This document shows positions 18,114 to 27,850 of a DNA stretch of 64,000 nucleotides, piece after piece (position 1 is the first letter of the stretch; each line of letters opens with the position of its first letter). Source of the DNA: Luminiphilus syltensis NOR5-1B (lineage in GTDB: Bacteria > Pseudomonadota > Gammaproteobacteria > Pseudomonadales > Halieaceae); assembly GCF_000158175.1 (NCBI RefSeq), contig NZ_DS999411.1:1712964-1776963 (forward strand). The letters run 5' to 3'. The translations under genes and the position numbers were made by a program. Under the pieces are notes generated by a model, which was given only the letters and a program-made list of their open reading frames with translations, was not told where the DNA came from and searched no databases.

Positions 18114-19453
18114 CAGTGCTGCACCACCGATCTGCCGCGGCCGATCGCATAGTAGTGTATGCCCAGAGCCTCCAGCTGACCCGGGTCATACAGGTTGCGA
18201 CCATCGATAATAATGGGGTGCTTCAGCGTGCGCTTTATGGTGTCAAAGTCGGGGGACCAAAAGGTCTTCCATTCGGTACACACCACGAGGCAGTCGGCGT
18301 TGGCAAGCGCATCGTCTTTGTTCTCGCAGTAAATCAGATCGTCGCGATCACCGTAGATAGCCTGACACGCCGCCATCGACTGCGGATCGTGCGCCTGAAC
18401 CTTTCCACCGTGCGCCCAGATGGTTTCCATCAGGGTGCGGCTCGGCGCTTCGCGCATATCGTCGGTATTGGGCTTGAAGGACAGCCCCCACACCGCGACT
18501 GTGCAATCCGAAAGATCTTCGCCCAGACACGCGATCAATCGCTGCCCCAGTTTCTGTTTTTGGCGCTGGTTGGTGTCGTTAACCGCAGACAGGATCTGTG
18601 CCGGGCAACCCTGTGCTTCAGCGAGGTGCCGCAGCGCCAGCACGTCCTTCGGGAAACAGGACCCGCCATAACCCGCTCCCGGGTAGATAAACTGATAACC
18701 GATCCGCGGATCGGCGCCGATTCCCTTGCGAATCGATTCGACATCCGCGCCCACCGCCTCGGCAATCGTGGCAATCTCGTTGATGAAGCTGATCTTTGTA
18801 GCCAGCATCGCGTTGGCGGCATACTTGGTCAGTTCGGCACTCCGTGGATCCATAAACATCAGTTTCTCGTGGTTGCGGTTGAAGGCCCGGTACATTTGCC
18901 TGAACTCATCAATCGTAGCCTTTGAGCGCGCGCCGACAATGATTCGATCGGGGCTCATGGCGTCAGTGACGGCGGCGCCCTCTTTGAGAAACTCTGGGTT
19001 TGAGCACACTTCAAAGGGCAGGCTCACCCCCCGGGCTGTCAAACCCTCGCTAATTCTGGCCTCCACCGCGTCCGCCGTTCCCACGGGCACCGTCGATTTG
19101 TTAACCACGACCTTGCGCCCCTCCATGTGTTGGGCAATGGAATCCGCGACCGACATCACATAGCGGAGATCGGCGCTGCCGTCGCTCCCGGCAGGCGTTC
19201 CAACGCAGATAAACAGATAATCACTGGCGCCGACCGCTTCTGCCGCATCGGCGGTGAATGACAGTAGCCCCTGCTCTACACCGCTGATGACCTTAGCCTC
19301 GAGGCCAGGCTCAAAGAAGGGAATGTCGCCCCGACGCAGTCGCTCAATACGGTCTGCGTCCACATCCATACAGGTCACACGATGTCCCACGTCAGCGAAG
19401 ATGGCGGACTGGACCAGCCCGACGTAGCCGCTGCCGAAAATACTGATTTTCAT
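18113..19453 (-). CDS. ugd: UDP-glucose 6-dehydrogenase
   Basis: A 446-aa NAD-dependent enzyme converting UDP-glucose to UDP-glucuronate for polysaccharides. The N-terminal Rossmann motif is [12 protein letters not shown], the catalytic Cys lies in YGGSCFPKD at about residue 260, and the C-terminal NAD/UDP domain contains [19 protein letters not shown] use the ATG that gives the standard [10 protein letters not shown] start; the frame stays open 26 codons upstream but that extension has no family support. First gene of a three-gene operon, divergent from glyA. Confidence 0.94.
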   Translation of the reverse strand: MKISIFGSGYVGLVQSAIFADVGHRVTCMDVDADRIERLRRGDIPFFEPGLEAKVISGVEQGLLSFTADAAEAVGASDYLFICVGTPAGSDGSADLRYVMSVADSIAQHMEGRKVVVNKSTVPVGTADAVEARISEGLTARGVSLPFEVCSNPEFLKEGAAVTDAMSPDRIIVGARSKATIDEFRQMYRAFNRNHEKLMFMDPRSAELTKYAANAMLATKISFINEIATIAEAVGADVESIRKGIGADPRIGYQFIYPGAGYGGSCFPKDVLALRHLAEAQGCPAQILSAVNDTNQRQKQKLGQRLIACLGEDLSDCTVAVWGLSFKPNTDDMREAPSRTLMETIWAHGGKVQAHDPQSMAACQAIYGDRDDLIYCENKDDALANADCLVVCTEWKTFWSPDFDTIKRTLKHPIIIDGRNLYDPGQLEALGIHYYAIGRGRSVVQH

Positions 19454-19640
19454 TGTGGTCGCTCGATTTTGGGGTGAATACACGTAAATAGTCGCGGGCA
19501 CACTATAAATGAGCTGCCCGGTATTTGACACAGTCAGTGGTTACGGATCGGCGGCCATTCGAGTAAAATACAGCCCCTTAAATCCATTACGAGTCGGGTC
19601 GCGCGGGCGCGCGTCTTCTCGGTAACCGCAAGGTACAGTC

Positions 19641-20939
19641 ATGAACCAACTCGCTACGTCCCTGACCAGCTTTTTGAACACTGAGCAGCAGACCATCGAA
19701 GCGTTCGACCCGGAACTCTGGGCGGCAATGAGTGCTGAGGCGCGTCGTCAGGAAGAGCATGTGGAATTGATAGCCTCGGAAAACTACGCGAGCCCGAGAG
19801 TGCTGGAAGCACAGGGGTCGGTGTTGACCAACAAATATGCCGAGGGCTATCCGGGCAAGCGCTATTACGGTGGCTGCGAATTTGTTGATATCGCCGAGAT
19901 GCTGGCCATCGAACGTGCCAAAAAGCTGTTCGGCGCCGATTATGCCAATGTCCAACCCCACTCAGGATCGTCGGCCAACCTGGCGGTTTTTCAGGCCTTA
20001 CTCGAGCCCGGTGATACGGTGATGGGAATGAGTCTCGCCGATGGGGGCCATCTCACCCATGGTGCAAGCGTCAATTTTTCGGGAAAGATCTATCATGCCG
20101 TTCAGTACGGGATCGATCATGAGACCGGTGAAGTCGACTATGACGTACTGGCTGCCATGGCCAAAGAACATCAGCCCAAGCTGCTCATTGGCGGGTTTTC
20201 AGCCTACAGCCGGGTCATGGACTGGGCGCGCTTCCGAGCTATCGCCGATTCGGTGGGCGCTTATTTACTGGTGGATATGGCTCATGTCGCCGGTTTGGTG
20301 GCTGCTGGTGTTTATCCGAATCCGGTGCCCCATGCCGATGTGGTCACCTCCACGACCCATAAAACCCTTCGCGGTCCGCGCTCCGGCATAATCCTCGCTC
20401 GAGCCAACGAGGCGCTGGAGAAGAAGTTTAATTCAGCGATATTTCCGGGAGCCCAGGGCGGTCCGTTAATGCACGCGATAGCCGGTAAGGCGGTGGCGTT
20501 CAAGGAGGCCATGGAGCCCGAGTTCGTCGATTACCAAAAGCAGGTCATCGATAACGCGCGGGTAATGGCAGCTACCTTTATCGAGCGGGGGCATCGGATT
20601 GTTTCCGGCGGCACCGATAACCATCTGATGCTTCTCGACCTGATTGGCAAGCCTTACACTGGCAAAGATGCCGATGCGGCTCTCGGTCATGCCAATATCA
20701 CTGTGAATAAAAACGCCGTTCCCAATGATCCGCGATCGCCCTTTGTGACCTCGGGTCTGCGATTGGGCACGCCGGCCATTACCACCCGTGGGTTCGGTGA
20801 GGTCGAGACTGCTGCACTCACCCACTGGATGTGCGATGTCTTGGCAGCACTCGAGGAAGGCAACGCAGAAACAGTGATCGCCGAGGTTCAGGGAAAGGTA
20901 CTCGAGGTCTGTAGTCGCTTCCCGGTTTACGGTGCCTGA
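19641..20939 (+). CDS. glyA: Serine hydroxymethyltransferase
   Basis: A 432-aa PLP enzyme interconverting serine + tetrahydrofolate with glycine + methylene-tetrahydrofolate. Signatures are [37 protein letters not shown], and the PLP-lysine segment [13 protein letters not shown] with the Schiff-base Lys at about 239. The N-terminus is about 15 residues longer than in E. coli. No glycine riboswitch is seen in the 100-base leader. nrdR follows after 25 bases, the usual glyA-nrdR order. Confidence 0.97.
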   Translation: MNQLATSLTSFLNTEQQTIEAFDPELWAAMSAEARRQEEHVELIASENYASPRVLEAQGSVLTNKYAEGYPGKRYYGGCEFVDIAEMLAIERAKKLFGADYANVQPHSGSSANLAVFQALLEPGDTVMGMSLADGGHLTHGASVNFSGKIYHAVQYGIDHETGEVDYDVLAAMAKEHQPKLLIGGFSAYSRVMDWARFRAIADSVGAYLLVDMAHVAGLVAAGVYPNPVPHADVVTSTTHKTLRGPRSGIILARANEALEKKFNSAIFPGAQGGPLMHAIAGKAVAFKEAMEPEFVDYQKQVIDNARVMAATFIERGHRIVSGGTDNHLMLLDLIGKPYTGKDADAALGHANITVNKNAVPNDPRSPFVTSGLRLGTPAITTRGFGEVETAALTHWMCDVLAALEEGNAETVIAEVQGKVLEVCSRFPVYGA

Positions 20940-20964
20940 GGTCCGGTTCGAGCGGTAGACTGCC

Positions 20965-21438
20965 ATGCATTGTCCCTTCTGCTCGGCTGATGACACCAAG
21001 GTTATCGATTCGCGTCTGGTTGCCGAGGGCGGCCAGGTGCGTCGCCGGCGCGAATGCCTCGGTTGTAAGGAGCGATTCACAACCTACGAACTAGCCGAGC
21101 TGGTAATGCCTCGGGTTATTAAGCAAAACGGTATTCGCGAGCCTTTTGACGAGGTCAAGCTGCGATCAGGATTTGCCCGCGCGCTGGAAAAGCGGCCGGT
21201 GCCGGTTGAAGAAATCGAAGCCCGGATCGATCAGATCAAGCATGAACTGCGCGCAACCGGGGAGCGGGAAATTCCATCCCGTGAGCTCGGTGAGTTGGTG
21301 ATGTCGGCGCTGAAGCGTCTTGATCAGGTGGCCTATGTCCGCTTTGCATCGGTTTATCGCAGCTTTCAGGACCTGTCTGAATTTCGCGACGCCATCGAGC
21401 GGCTCGAATCCGAGCCTGCAGAAACCGACAACCCGTGA
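20965..21438 (+). CDS. nrdR: Transcriptional repressor NrdR
   Basis: A 157-aa repressor of ribonucleotide reductase genes. The N-terminal zinc ribbon has CPFC and CLGC pairs ([33 protein letters not shown]), followed by an ATP-cone domain ([20 protein letters not shown]) that senses dATP/ATP. Length and order match the family. Its stop overlaps the ribD start by 4 bases (GTGA), so it belongs to the riboflavin operon, as in many gammaproteobacteria. Confidence 0.97.
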   Translation: MHCPFCSADDTKVIDSRLVAEGGQVRRRRECLGCKERFTTYELAELVMPRVIKQNGIREPFDEVKLRSGFARALEKRPVPVEEIEARIDQIKHELRATGEREIPSRELGELVMSALKRLDQVAYVRFASVYRSFQDLSEFRDAIERLESEPAETDNP

Positions 21439-22550
21439 ACACCAGTGCCGACGAGATTTACATGGCGCGTGCACTGGCGCTCGCCGGTGAGGCGCGCTTC
21501 TGGGCAACACCAAACCCGCATGTGGGTTGTGTACTGGTGCATGAGGGTAAGGTTATCGGTGAAGGCTTTACCCAGCCTGCGGGCGGAAATCATGCGGAAA
21601 TTGAAGCCCTTGAGCATGCGACTGCCGATCCCAGCGGCGCTACCGCCTATGTGACCCTGGAGCCCTGTGCTCACACCGGGCGAACCGGCCCCTGTGCGGA
21701 TGCGCTTATCGATGCGGGTCTTACCCGCGTGGTGGTCGCGGTAGGCGACCCTTATCCCGCGGTGGATGGGCGGGGTATTGATCGGCTACGCGCGGCGGGT
21801 ATTGAGGTTTCTGTCGGTGTTCTGGCGGTACAGGCCAGCGACCTGATGGCGGGGTTTTTGATGCGCATGCAGCGCGGCTGGGGGAGGGTAAGGCTCAAAA
21901 TGGCGGCTTCCCTCGATGGTCGAACCGCCATGGCCTCCGGCGAGAGCCAGTGGATCACGGGCGTTGAGGCGCGCTCTGACGTTCAGCGTCTTCGGGCAGA
22001 GAGTTGTGCCATTGTCACGGGAATCGGTACCGTACTGGCCGACGACTGTGCGTTGACGGTGCGGTCGGAGTCACTTTCTCTGGACGAGGATGCGCGTCGG
22101 CGGGCGGTGGTCAAGCCGCCACTGCGTGTCGTGCTCGATAGTGCCGGCCGAACTCCCGGGGACGCGCGCATCACGTCAACGGGAGCTCCGACCCTGATTA
22201 TTACTGCTCCCGATGTCGATGCCCCGGACTATGCCGGGGAGGTTGAGGTCGCGAGTAACGCCACTGGGCACGACGGTCGCCTGGACCTATCGGCAGTTCT
22301 GATGCAACTGGGTGCGCGCGGTATCAATGAAGTGCTCCTGGAAGTGGGGCCCACATTGGCGGCGGCTTTTCTCAAAGCAGGGCTGGTTGACGAAGTGGTT
22401 CTCTATCAGGCGCCAAAGCTGCTTGGTGACACCGCACGGCCGCTTGCGGCGCTGTCTATCGATCGGTTGGCCGAGGCGGTGGCGCTTGAGTACCAGGATG
22501 TTACCCCCGTCGGTAATGACCTTCGCATTACGGCGCGGGTGATCAGTTAA
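21435..22550 (+). CDS. ribD: Bifunctional diaminohydroxyphosphoribosylaminopyrimidine deaminase / 5-amino-6-(5-phosphoribosylamino)uracil reductase
   Basis: A 371-aa enzyme doing the second and third steps of riboflavin synthesis. N-terminal deaminase: zinc motif HAEIEAL and [11 protein letters not shown] with both cysteines present. C-terminal reductase (from about 150): [15 protein letters not shown] and the NADPH-binding end [16 protein letters not shown] start overlapping nrdR. ribE follows after 10 bases. Length is normal. Confidence 0.96.
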   Translation: MNTSADEIYMARALALAGEARFWATPNPHVGCVLVHEGKVIGEGFTQPAGGNHAEIEALEHATADPSGATAYVTLEPCAHTGRTGPCADALIDAGLTRVVVAVGDPYPAVDGRGIDRLRAAGIEVSVGVLAVQASDLMAGFLMRMQRGWGRVRLKMAASLDGRTAMASGESQWITGVEARSDVQRLRAESCAIVTGIGTVLADDCALTVRSESLSLDEDARRRAVVKPPLRVVLDSAGRTPGDARITSTGAPTLIITAPDVDAPDYAGEVEVASNATGHDGRLDLSAVLMQLGARGINEVLLEVGPTLAAAFLKAGLVDEVVLYQAPKLLGDTARPLAALSIDRLAEAVALEYQDVTPVGNDLRITARVIS

Positions 22551-22560
22551 TGGAGACAAC

Positions 22561-23217
22561 GTGTTTACAGGAATTATAGAGGCGGTAGGCGAGATTGCGG
22601 CGATGGAACCGAGGGGCGGCGACCTTCGGTTGCGTATCCGCACGGGTAAGCTGGATCTGTCTGATGTGCAGTTGGGCGACAGTATTTGCACCAGCGGGAC
22701 CTGTCTTACGGTCACCGAATTGCCCGGAGATGGTTATTGGGCCGATGTCTCGGTAGAGACGCTGAATTTCACCACCCTCGGCGATAAGAAGCCCGGAAAT
22801 CGGGTGAATCTGGAGCGCTCCCTGACCCCGGCGTCACGGCTGGGCGGACATATTGTCAGTGGCCATGTGGATGGCGTTGGCGAGGTCGTCGCTGTGGATC
22901 AGGATGCGCGCTCCTGGCGTTACTCGGTTGAAGCGCCACCCGATCTGGCTCGGTATATCGCCCACAAGGGCAGCATTTGTGTCGATGGCACCAGCTTGAC
23001 GGTCAATGCCGTCCACGGGGGCCGCTTTGAGCTCAATATTATCCCGCAGACACTGCAGGAAACGGTGTTTGGTGAGTATCAACCGGGCAGCCGCGTTAAC
23101 CTCGAAGTCGATGTGATCGCGCGTTATCTGGAACGACTTCTGATGGATCGTGATACCCCCGTGACGCAAGGATTGTCCCTTTCATCACTCAAAGAGGCGG
23201 GTTATCTGAATGAATGA
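22561..23217 (+). CDS. ribE: Riboflavin synthase, alpha subunit
   Basis: A 218-aa trimeric enzyme that dismutates two 6,7-dimethyl-8-ribityllumazines. Two similar lumazine-binding barrels are seen: MFTGIIEAVG starts the first, and GGHIVSGHVDGVGEV starts the second. SICTSGTCLTV and SICVDGTSLTVN are the repeated ligand loops. The start is GTG with GGAGA upstream. The end overlaps the ribBX-like gene by 8 bases. Confidence 0.96.
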   Translation: MFTGIIEAVGEIAAMEPRGGDLRLRIRTGKLDLSDVQLGDSICTSGTCLTVTELPGDGYWADVSVETLNFTTLGDKKPGNRVNLERSLTPASRLGGHIVSGHVDGVGEVVAVDQDARSWRYSVEAPPDLARYIAHKGSICVDGTSLTVNAVHGGRFELNIIPQTLQETVFGEYQPGSRVNLEVDVIARYLERLLMDRDTPVTQGLSLSSLKEAGYLNE

Positions 23218-24331
23218 CTCACGTATTGTTTCGTCAGAGGAGCTTTTCAGTGAGCTGCGCTACGGTCGCCCGGTTTTATTGCAGATCGATAATAGCGCCG
23301 GTAGCGCAAAGGGTTTGGTGGTCGCTGCGGCAGAGTTGTGCACTCCCGAACACATCACCTTTATGGCGCGCAAGGCCAGGGGCCTTGTTTGTCTCGGACT
23401 CACAGCAGCTCGGTGTCAGCAGCTCAGTCTTCCCCTGATGGTTGAGGGGGATGAGGAAGCCCAGCCCTTTACGCTCTCTATCGAGGCGTCCACTGGCATT
23501 GATACGGGCATATCGGCAGTCGATCGTGCACGCACTGTGCGCGTGGCAGTCGCGCAGGATGCGACCCCATCCGATCTGGTTCAGCCGGGGCATATTTTCC
23601 CCATCGCGGCGGTCGAGGGCGGCGTGCTGAATCGGGTCGACAGCGCGGAGGCGACCACCGATCTTGCGGCCTGCGCGGGTTTGATGCCTGCAGCCGTGTT
23701 CGCTGAGGTACTCGATCCCCGGGGGGAGGTCGCTGAGGGTAATACATTGCTGGATTTCGCGAGTGAGCACGGGCTCAAGGTCGGCCGGGTCTCTGATCTG
23801 GTGCATTTTCGGCTCGCCAATGAATGCACCGTTGAGAGAATCCGCGAGGGCAGCATTGACACCGCCCACGGCGCCATGCAGCTCACGGTATACCGCGAAC
23901 ATACCCAGGGCCGGGTGCATTTGGCCCTCAGTCGGGGTGAGATCCGTGAACAGGATCCCACCGTGGTGCGTGTGCACGTGACCTCCACCCTGCGCGATCT
24001 GGTGGGCACCACCCTGAGCGATCGGGCATCGTGGCGGTTCGACGACAGTTTGCAAAAGCTGGCCGGTGCTGAGCGGGCGGTTCTGGTGTTGATCAGTCGG
24101 CCAGAAACCCCTGATGAGCTATTGGCAGGTGTCGATCGACTGCTGGGTAATGGAGGCGGGGACCAACTGCAGTCGGCGGATGGCTATGCCTCGGTGGGAC
24201 TCGGCGCACAAATCCTCCGTGATCTCGGTGTTGGTCAGATTCAACTACTGAGCGCCCCGGTCAAGTACAATGCGCTGTCCGGATTTGGTCTTGAGGTCGT
24301 GGATTTCGTCAATCCCGGCATGGATCACTAG
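23210..24331 (+). CDS. RibBX-like protein with degenerate DHBP synthase and GTP cyclohydrolase II-like domains
   Basis: A 373-aa homologue of the ribB gene found here in gammaproteobacteria (3,4-dihydroxy-2-butanone 4-phosphate synthase fused to a non-catalytic GCHII-like RibX domain). Collinear family blocks are [33 protein letters not shown] and the RibX end. The acidic metal-binding loop, normally DDEDRENEGD, reads [10 protein letters not shown], so its glutamates are lost. The second metal ligand block, normally GHTEA, reads DSAEA, so the His is Ser. The GCHII half has no zinc cysteines, as expected for RibX. The frame is intact and tightly packed between ribE and ribH. DHBP synthase activity looks unlikely; a structural or regulatory role, or a redundant copy, is inference. 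Confidence 0.85.
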   Translation: MNDSRIVSSEELFSELRYGRPVLLQIDNSAGSAKGLVVAAAELCTPEHITFMARKARGLVCLGLTAARCQQLSLPLMVEGDEEAQPFTLSIEASTGIDTGISAVDRARTVRVAVAQDATPSDLVQPGHIFPIAAVEGGVLNRVDSAEATTDLAACAGLMPAAVFAEVLDPRGEVAEGNTLLDFASEHGLKVGRVSDLVHFRLANECTVERIREGSIDTAHGAMQLTVYREHTQGRVHLALSRGEIREQDPTVVRVHVTSTLRDLVGTTLSDRASWRFDDSLQKLAGAERAVLVLISRPETPDELLAGVDRLLGNGGGDQLQSADGYASVGLGAQILRDLGVGQIQLLSAPVKYNALSGFGLEVVDFVNPGMDH

Positions 24332-24350
24332 TTATTGCGAGGAGGCTTTG

Positions 24351-24833
24351 ATGAGCAGCGAAGGAATTAAAACGACGGAAGGTACACTTCAGGGTAACGG
24401 CGGCAACTATGCCATTGTGGTTGCACGGTGGAACAGCTTTGTCGTGGAGCACCTTCTCGACGGTGCCATCGACACCCTGCGCCGCCACGGCATCAGTGAT
24501 TCCCAGATGCACATTATCCGGGTGCCCGGTGCGTTTGAAATTCCCATGGCCTGCCAACAGGCGGCGGCCCATATTGATTGCGATGCCATCATTGCACTTG
24601 GCGCCGTGATTCGTGGAGGCACTCCCCATTTCGAATACGTCGCCGGTGAATGCACCAAGGGCGTGGCGCAGGTATCCATGGATACCGGGAAGCCCATTGC
24701 ATTTGGCGTTCTCACGGTGGACTCCATTGAGCAAGCGGTAGAGCGCTCGGGCACCAAGGCAGGAAACAAGGGAGCCGAAGCGGCGACTACGGCGCTGGAA
24801 ATGGTCAACCTTATGACCTCGTTAAAGGCTTGA
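24351..24833 (+). CDS. ribH: 6,7-dimethyl-8-ribityllumazine synthase
   Basis: A 160-aa enzyme condensing the RibD product with 3,4-dihydroxy-2-butanone phosphate. Motifs: [26 protein letters not shown], the catalytic region [16 protein letters not shown] and [12 protein letters not shown]. The ATG has a textbook AGGAGG site 6 bases away, so the longer open frame upstream is not used. nusB starts 4 bases after its stop. Confidence 0.97.
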   Translation: MSSEGIKTTEGTLQGNGGNYAIVVARWNSFVVEHLLDGAIDTLRRHGISDSQMHIIRVPGAFEIPMACQQAAAHIDCDAIIALGAVIRGGTPHFEYVAGECTKGVAQVSMDTGKPIAFGVLTVDSIEQAVERSGTKAGNKGAEAATTALEMVNLMTSLKA

Positions 24834-24836
24834 GGC

Positions 24837-25286
24837 ATGCCGAATCCGATCAATACCCTGGCAGCACGGCGCAGAAAAGCGCGACATTATGCGCTGCAAG
24901 CGCTTTACCAGTGGACAATGAATCGGAACGACCTCACAGAAATTGAGGCGGAATTTCGCGTCGACAACGACTTCAGCCATGTCGACGGCGAATACTTCCA
25001 CGAATTATTGACCGGCATCGTGCGCACCGCCGACTCACTGGATGAGTCGCTGGTGCCGTTACTCGATCGCTCGATCAGCGAGCTCGATCCAGTAGAACGC
25101 AACCTGCTTCGACTCGGCGCCTTTGAGCTTCGCGACCGTATCGACGTCCCCTACAAGGTTGCTATCAACGAAGCGGTAGCACTGGCGAAAAAATTTGGTG
25201 CTACCGACAGTTTCCGCTACGTCAATGGCGTGCTCGATAAGTTGGCGCAGGACCTGCGCTCCATCGAGATTGCTGCAGAGCATTAA
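24837..25286 (+). CDS. nusB: Transcription antitermination protein NusB
   Basis: A 149-aa all-helical protein that binds boxA RNA with S10 in rRNA antitermination. Typical blocks are [16 protein letters not shown] near the N-terminus, LTGIVRT, and the C-terminal [21 protein letters not shown] plus [14 protein letters not shown]. Follows ribH by 3 bases and its stop shares a base with the thiL start (TAATG), so it is in the riboflavin operon. Confidence 0.96.
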   Translation: MPNPINTLAARRRKARHYALQALYQWTMNRNDLTEIEAEFRVDNDFSHVDGEYFHELLTGIVRTADSLDESLVPLLDRSISELDPVERNLLRLGAFELRDRIDVPYKVAINEAVALAKKFGATDSFRYVNGVLDKLAQDLRSIEIAAEH

Positions 25287-26224
25287 TGGCGACGGCCGAA
25301 TTTGAGCTGATTGGTCGGTACTTCGCGTCGCTGGGTGGGGGGGATCGGATTGCCCTCGGCATCGGCGATGATGCCGCCGTGTTCGATGTTCCCGAGGGTG
25401 AGCAGTGTGTGGTATCCACTGACACACAGGTAGAGTATGTTCACTTCTTTCCAGAGACACTACCCGAAGACATTGCCTATCGCGCGGTTGCTGCGGCTGC
25501 CAGCGACCTCGCTGCCATGGGCGCAAGTCCGCTGGGAATGACGCTGGCGCTGACGCTTCCCGAGGCGGATGAGCTCTGGTTGCACGGATTTTCCCAGGGC
25601 CTGGCTGCCGCAGTTCGCGATCTCGCCCTTCCGCTTATGGGCGGAGATACAACTCAGGGACCATTGACGATAACCATAACGGTACATGGCAGCGTCCCAC
25701 GCGATGCCGCGGTTACCCGCGGGGGCGCGCGTCCCGGCGATCGATTGTGCGTCACGGGTACGCTTGGGGATGCGGCGGCCGCCCTCGCATTACAACGCGG
25801 TGAATTGTCCGGAGACCGGCTCCCGGAAGCCGAGGATGTCGAGTGGCTGTTGTCGCGGTTTAATCGGCCCATCGCGCGCTTTGAGTGGCTGTCATTTTTG
25901 CGCGCCCATGGCTCGGCCGCGATTGATATCTCCGATGGACTGCTTGCTGATGCCGAGCATATTGCCGCTGCCAGCGGAGTGGCCTTAACGATTGATTCAA
26001 CGGCGATTCCCTTGTCTGATGCCCTTCGCCGCGCCGCGCCGTCGGAGGCCCGCCTATTTGAATGGGCCCTCGGGGGAGGTGATGATTACGAGTTGTTGTG
26101 CACGGTCCCCGCGGGCTGTCAGATACCCGATGGGCTGGCAGTGATCGGTGAGGTGGTTGTGGGCCAGGGCGTGCAGATAGATCGCCCCACGTCGGGTGCG
26201 GGTGGCTATGCACACTTCAATTGA
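25286..26224 (+). CDS. thiL: Thiamine-monophosphate kinase
   Basis: A 312-aa ATP-dependent kinase making thiamine diphosphate. N-terminal FELIGRYFASL and the metal/ATP site GIGDDAAVF are followed by STDTQVEYVHF, SDLAAMGASP, MGGDTTQG and IDISDGLLADAEH, and the C-terminal GGGDDYELL. All the acidic metal ligands seem present. Start codon overlaps the nusB stop; the end overlaps pgpA by about 17 bases. The pairing nusB-thiL-pgpA is widely conserved. Confidence 0.96.
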   Translation: MATAEFELIGRYFASLGGGDRIALGIGDDAAVFDVPEGEQCVVSTDTQVEYVHFFPETLPEDIAYRAVAAAASDLAAMGASPLGMTLALTLPEADELWLHGFSQGLAAAVRDLALPLMGGDTTQGPLTITITVHGSVPRDAAVTRGGARPGDRLCVTGTLGDAAAALALQRGELSGDRLPEAEDVEWLLSRFNRPIARFEWLSFLRAHGSAAIDISDGLLADAEHIAAASGVALTIDSTAIPLSDALRRAAPSEARLFEWALGGGDDYELLCTVPAGCQIPDGLAVIGEVVVGQGVQIDRPTSGAGGYAHFN

Positions 26225-26738
26225 CGCCACGGGTGTAATACCCGCTGAAGTATTTCGTTCGCCGTCCCTGTTTATGGCAATCGGCTTTGGTTCTGGTCTG
26301 TCGCCGGTCGCACCGGGGACGGTGGGCAGTGTGGTGGCACTGCTACCGGGCTGGTTTCTGATCCAGTCCGATGCAGCCAGCTTTTGCGTGTTTATCCTGA
26401 TTGCCTCCCTGCTGGGTGTCTGGTGGTGCCAGCAGGCGGGCCAGCGATTGGGTGTATCCGATCACGGCGCTATTGTTTTCGATGAGTTTGTCGGGCAATG
26501 GATTGCGCTGGGGCTGCCCTGGTACCTGTTACAGGGCGGTTTGCCAGTACCCGTGATTATTCTGGGTGGGCTGCTCGCGTTTCGACTGTTTGATATCGCC
26601 AAGCCATGGCCGGTGGGTTGGCTCGATCGACACCTGAAAGGCGGATGGGGCGTCATGCTTGATGATGTCGCCGCCGGCCTGATGGCGGGCGCGCTGTTGA
26701 CCGCAGTGGGGATTCCGTTGGTGGTGCTAAGCCATTGA
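26208..26738 (+). CDS. pgpA: Phosphatidylglycerophosphatase A
   Basis: A 176-aa inner-membrane phosphatase for phosphatidylglycerol synthesis. The family region GSGLSPVAPGTVGS, the VFDEFVGQW motif and the end AKPWPVGWLDRHLKGGWGVMLDDVAAG are all present, with four hydrophobic segments. I chose the ATG 17 bases inside the thiL end; a GTG 12 bases earlier in frame is the alternative. Last gene of the riboflavin/thiL operon and convergent with ispA. Confidence 0.93.
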   Translation: MHTSIDATGVIPAEVFRSPSLFMAIGFGSGLSPVAPGTVGSVVALLPGWFLIQSDAASFCVFILIASLLGVWWCQQAGQRLGVSDHGAIVFDEFVGQWIALGLPWYLLQGGLPVPVIILGGLLAFRLFDIAKPWPVGWLDRHLKGGWGVMLDDVAAGLMAGALLTAVGIPLVVLSH

Positions 26739-26762
26739 TACTATGGCTTGCTGCGTTTGATA

Positions 26763-27602
26763 TTACTTTGAGCGTTCGACCATGCTCAGCGCTACATCGC
26801 GCAGCGCCAGTGCGCTTTCACCAAAGGGCTCCAGAGCGTCTACGGCTTCATTGAGTAATCGCGCGGCTTCCGCTTTCGCGCCATCAATCCCGAGGCAAGT
26901 GACATAGGTTGACTTGCCCGAAATAGCGTCTTTCCCTGCCGTTTTACCCAGGTCGTCGCTGCAGGCCGTCACGTCGAGCACATCGTCAATCACCTGAAAC
27001 GCGAGTCCGAGATTCATCGCAAAGGTCGCGAGTCGATCGAGGGTCTCTCTATTGGCGCCAGCGACAATTGCGCCGCCGACAACTGCGGCTTGTATCAGCG
27101 CGCCAGTCTTCAGACGGTGCAGTCGGGTGAGCTCGGCGATGCCGCACTGCTGATGCTCGGCGGCCATATCCAGCGCCTGCCCACCAACCATGCCTTCAAA
27201 GCCCACGGCCTGACTCAGCAGGGCAAACAGCTCCACCCGTTGCTCGGCAGAAAGCGAACTGTCGCGGGCGATGATCTCAAAAGCGCGCGCCTGAAACCCG
27301 TCGCCCACCAGAATGGCTGTCGCTTCATCAAATGCGCGATGGACGGTGGGGCGGCCTCGACGCAGGTCATCATTATCCATCGCCGGGAGGTCGTCGTGGA
27401 CCAGTGAATAGCTGTGCAGGAGCTCGATGGCGGTTGCCACGGTTTCGACGCCGCAGTTCGGATCGGCGCTACCCAGCATCGCCGCTGTTTCCCTGACCAA
27501 CTTCGCACGCAATTGCTTGCCCGGATTGGCGAGCACATATTCCGCGGCGGCTGCGAGTTGGGGATCAGGGCACGGTATTGAGTGAGGTTCGCCGGCGCTC
27601 AT
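26763..27602 (-). CDS. ispA: Farnesyl diphosphate synthase (geranyltranstransferase)
   Basis: A 279-aa trans-prenyltransferase making farnesyl diphosphate from IPP and DMAPP/GPP. The first Asp-rich motif is in LVHDDLPAMDNDD and the second in FQVIDDVLDV; GKQLRAKLV and KTGALI are also seen. It starts inside the last 4 bases of xseB (ATGA overlap) and precedes no further gene on this strand. With dxs it forms the familiar xseB-ispA-dxs set. Confidence 0.95.
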   Translation of the reverse strand: MSAGEPHSIPCPDPQLAAAAEYVLANPGKQLRAKLVRETAAMLGSADPNCGVETVATAIELLHSYSLVHDDLPAMDNDDLRRGRPTVHRAFDEATAILVGDGFQARAFEIIARDSSLSAEQRVELFALLSQAVGFEGMVGGQALDMAAEHQQCGIAELTRLHRLKTGALIQAAVVGGAIVAGANRETLDRLATFAMNLGLAFQVIDDVLDVTACSDDLGKTAGKDAISGKSTYVTCLGIDGAKAEAARLLNEAVDALEPFGESALALRDVALSMVERSK

Positions 27603-27835
27603 TCTTCCAGTGGTTGCACCTGGTCATCGTTGCTGATTACGGCGATTCGCTGCTCGGCTGCTTCGAGAGCGGTTTGGGCCTCGTTGGCCATTTTCACGCC
27701 CTGCTCATACAGCGCCAGCGCGTCCTCCAGTGGCAACGACGGGTCCTCGAGTTTCTCGACAAGCGTCGATAGCTGGTCCATCTGTTCCTGCAGGGGCATC
27801 GAGGTGGGTGCCGGATCTTTGCTTTTGCGGGTCAT
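27599..27835 (-). CDS. xseB: Exodeoxyribonuclease VII small subunit
   Basis: A 78-aa, mostly helical protein with the family core MDQLSTLVEKLEDPSLPLEDALALYEQG. With XseA it degrades single-stranded DNA to oligonucleotides; xseA is not in the window. It overlaps ispA by 4 bases and lies 15 bases after the dxs end on the same strand? No: dxs ends just downstream of it in coordinate terms but upstream in transcription is dxs, so the order of transcription is dxs, then xseB, then ispA. Confidence 0.93.
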   Translation of the reverse strand: MTRKSKDPAPTSMPLQEQMDQLSTLVEKLEDPSLPLEDALALYEQGVKMANEAQTALEAAEQRIAVISNDDQVQPLEE

Positions 27836-27850
27836 GACAATGGCGTCTGA

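Noticed and set aside
22551-24350. FMN riboswitch in the riboflavin operon
   Set aside because: The genes are packed with overlaps or gaps of at most 19 bases, leaving no room for the aptamer.
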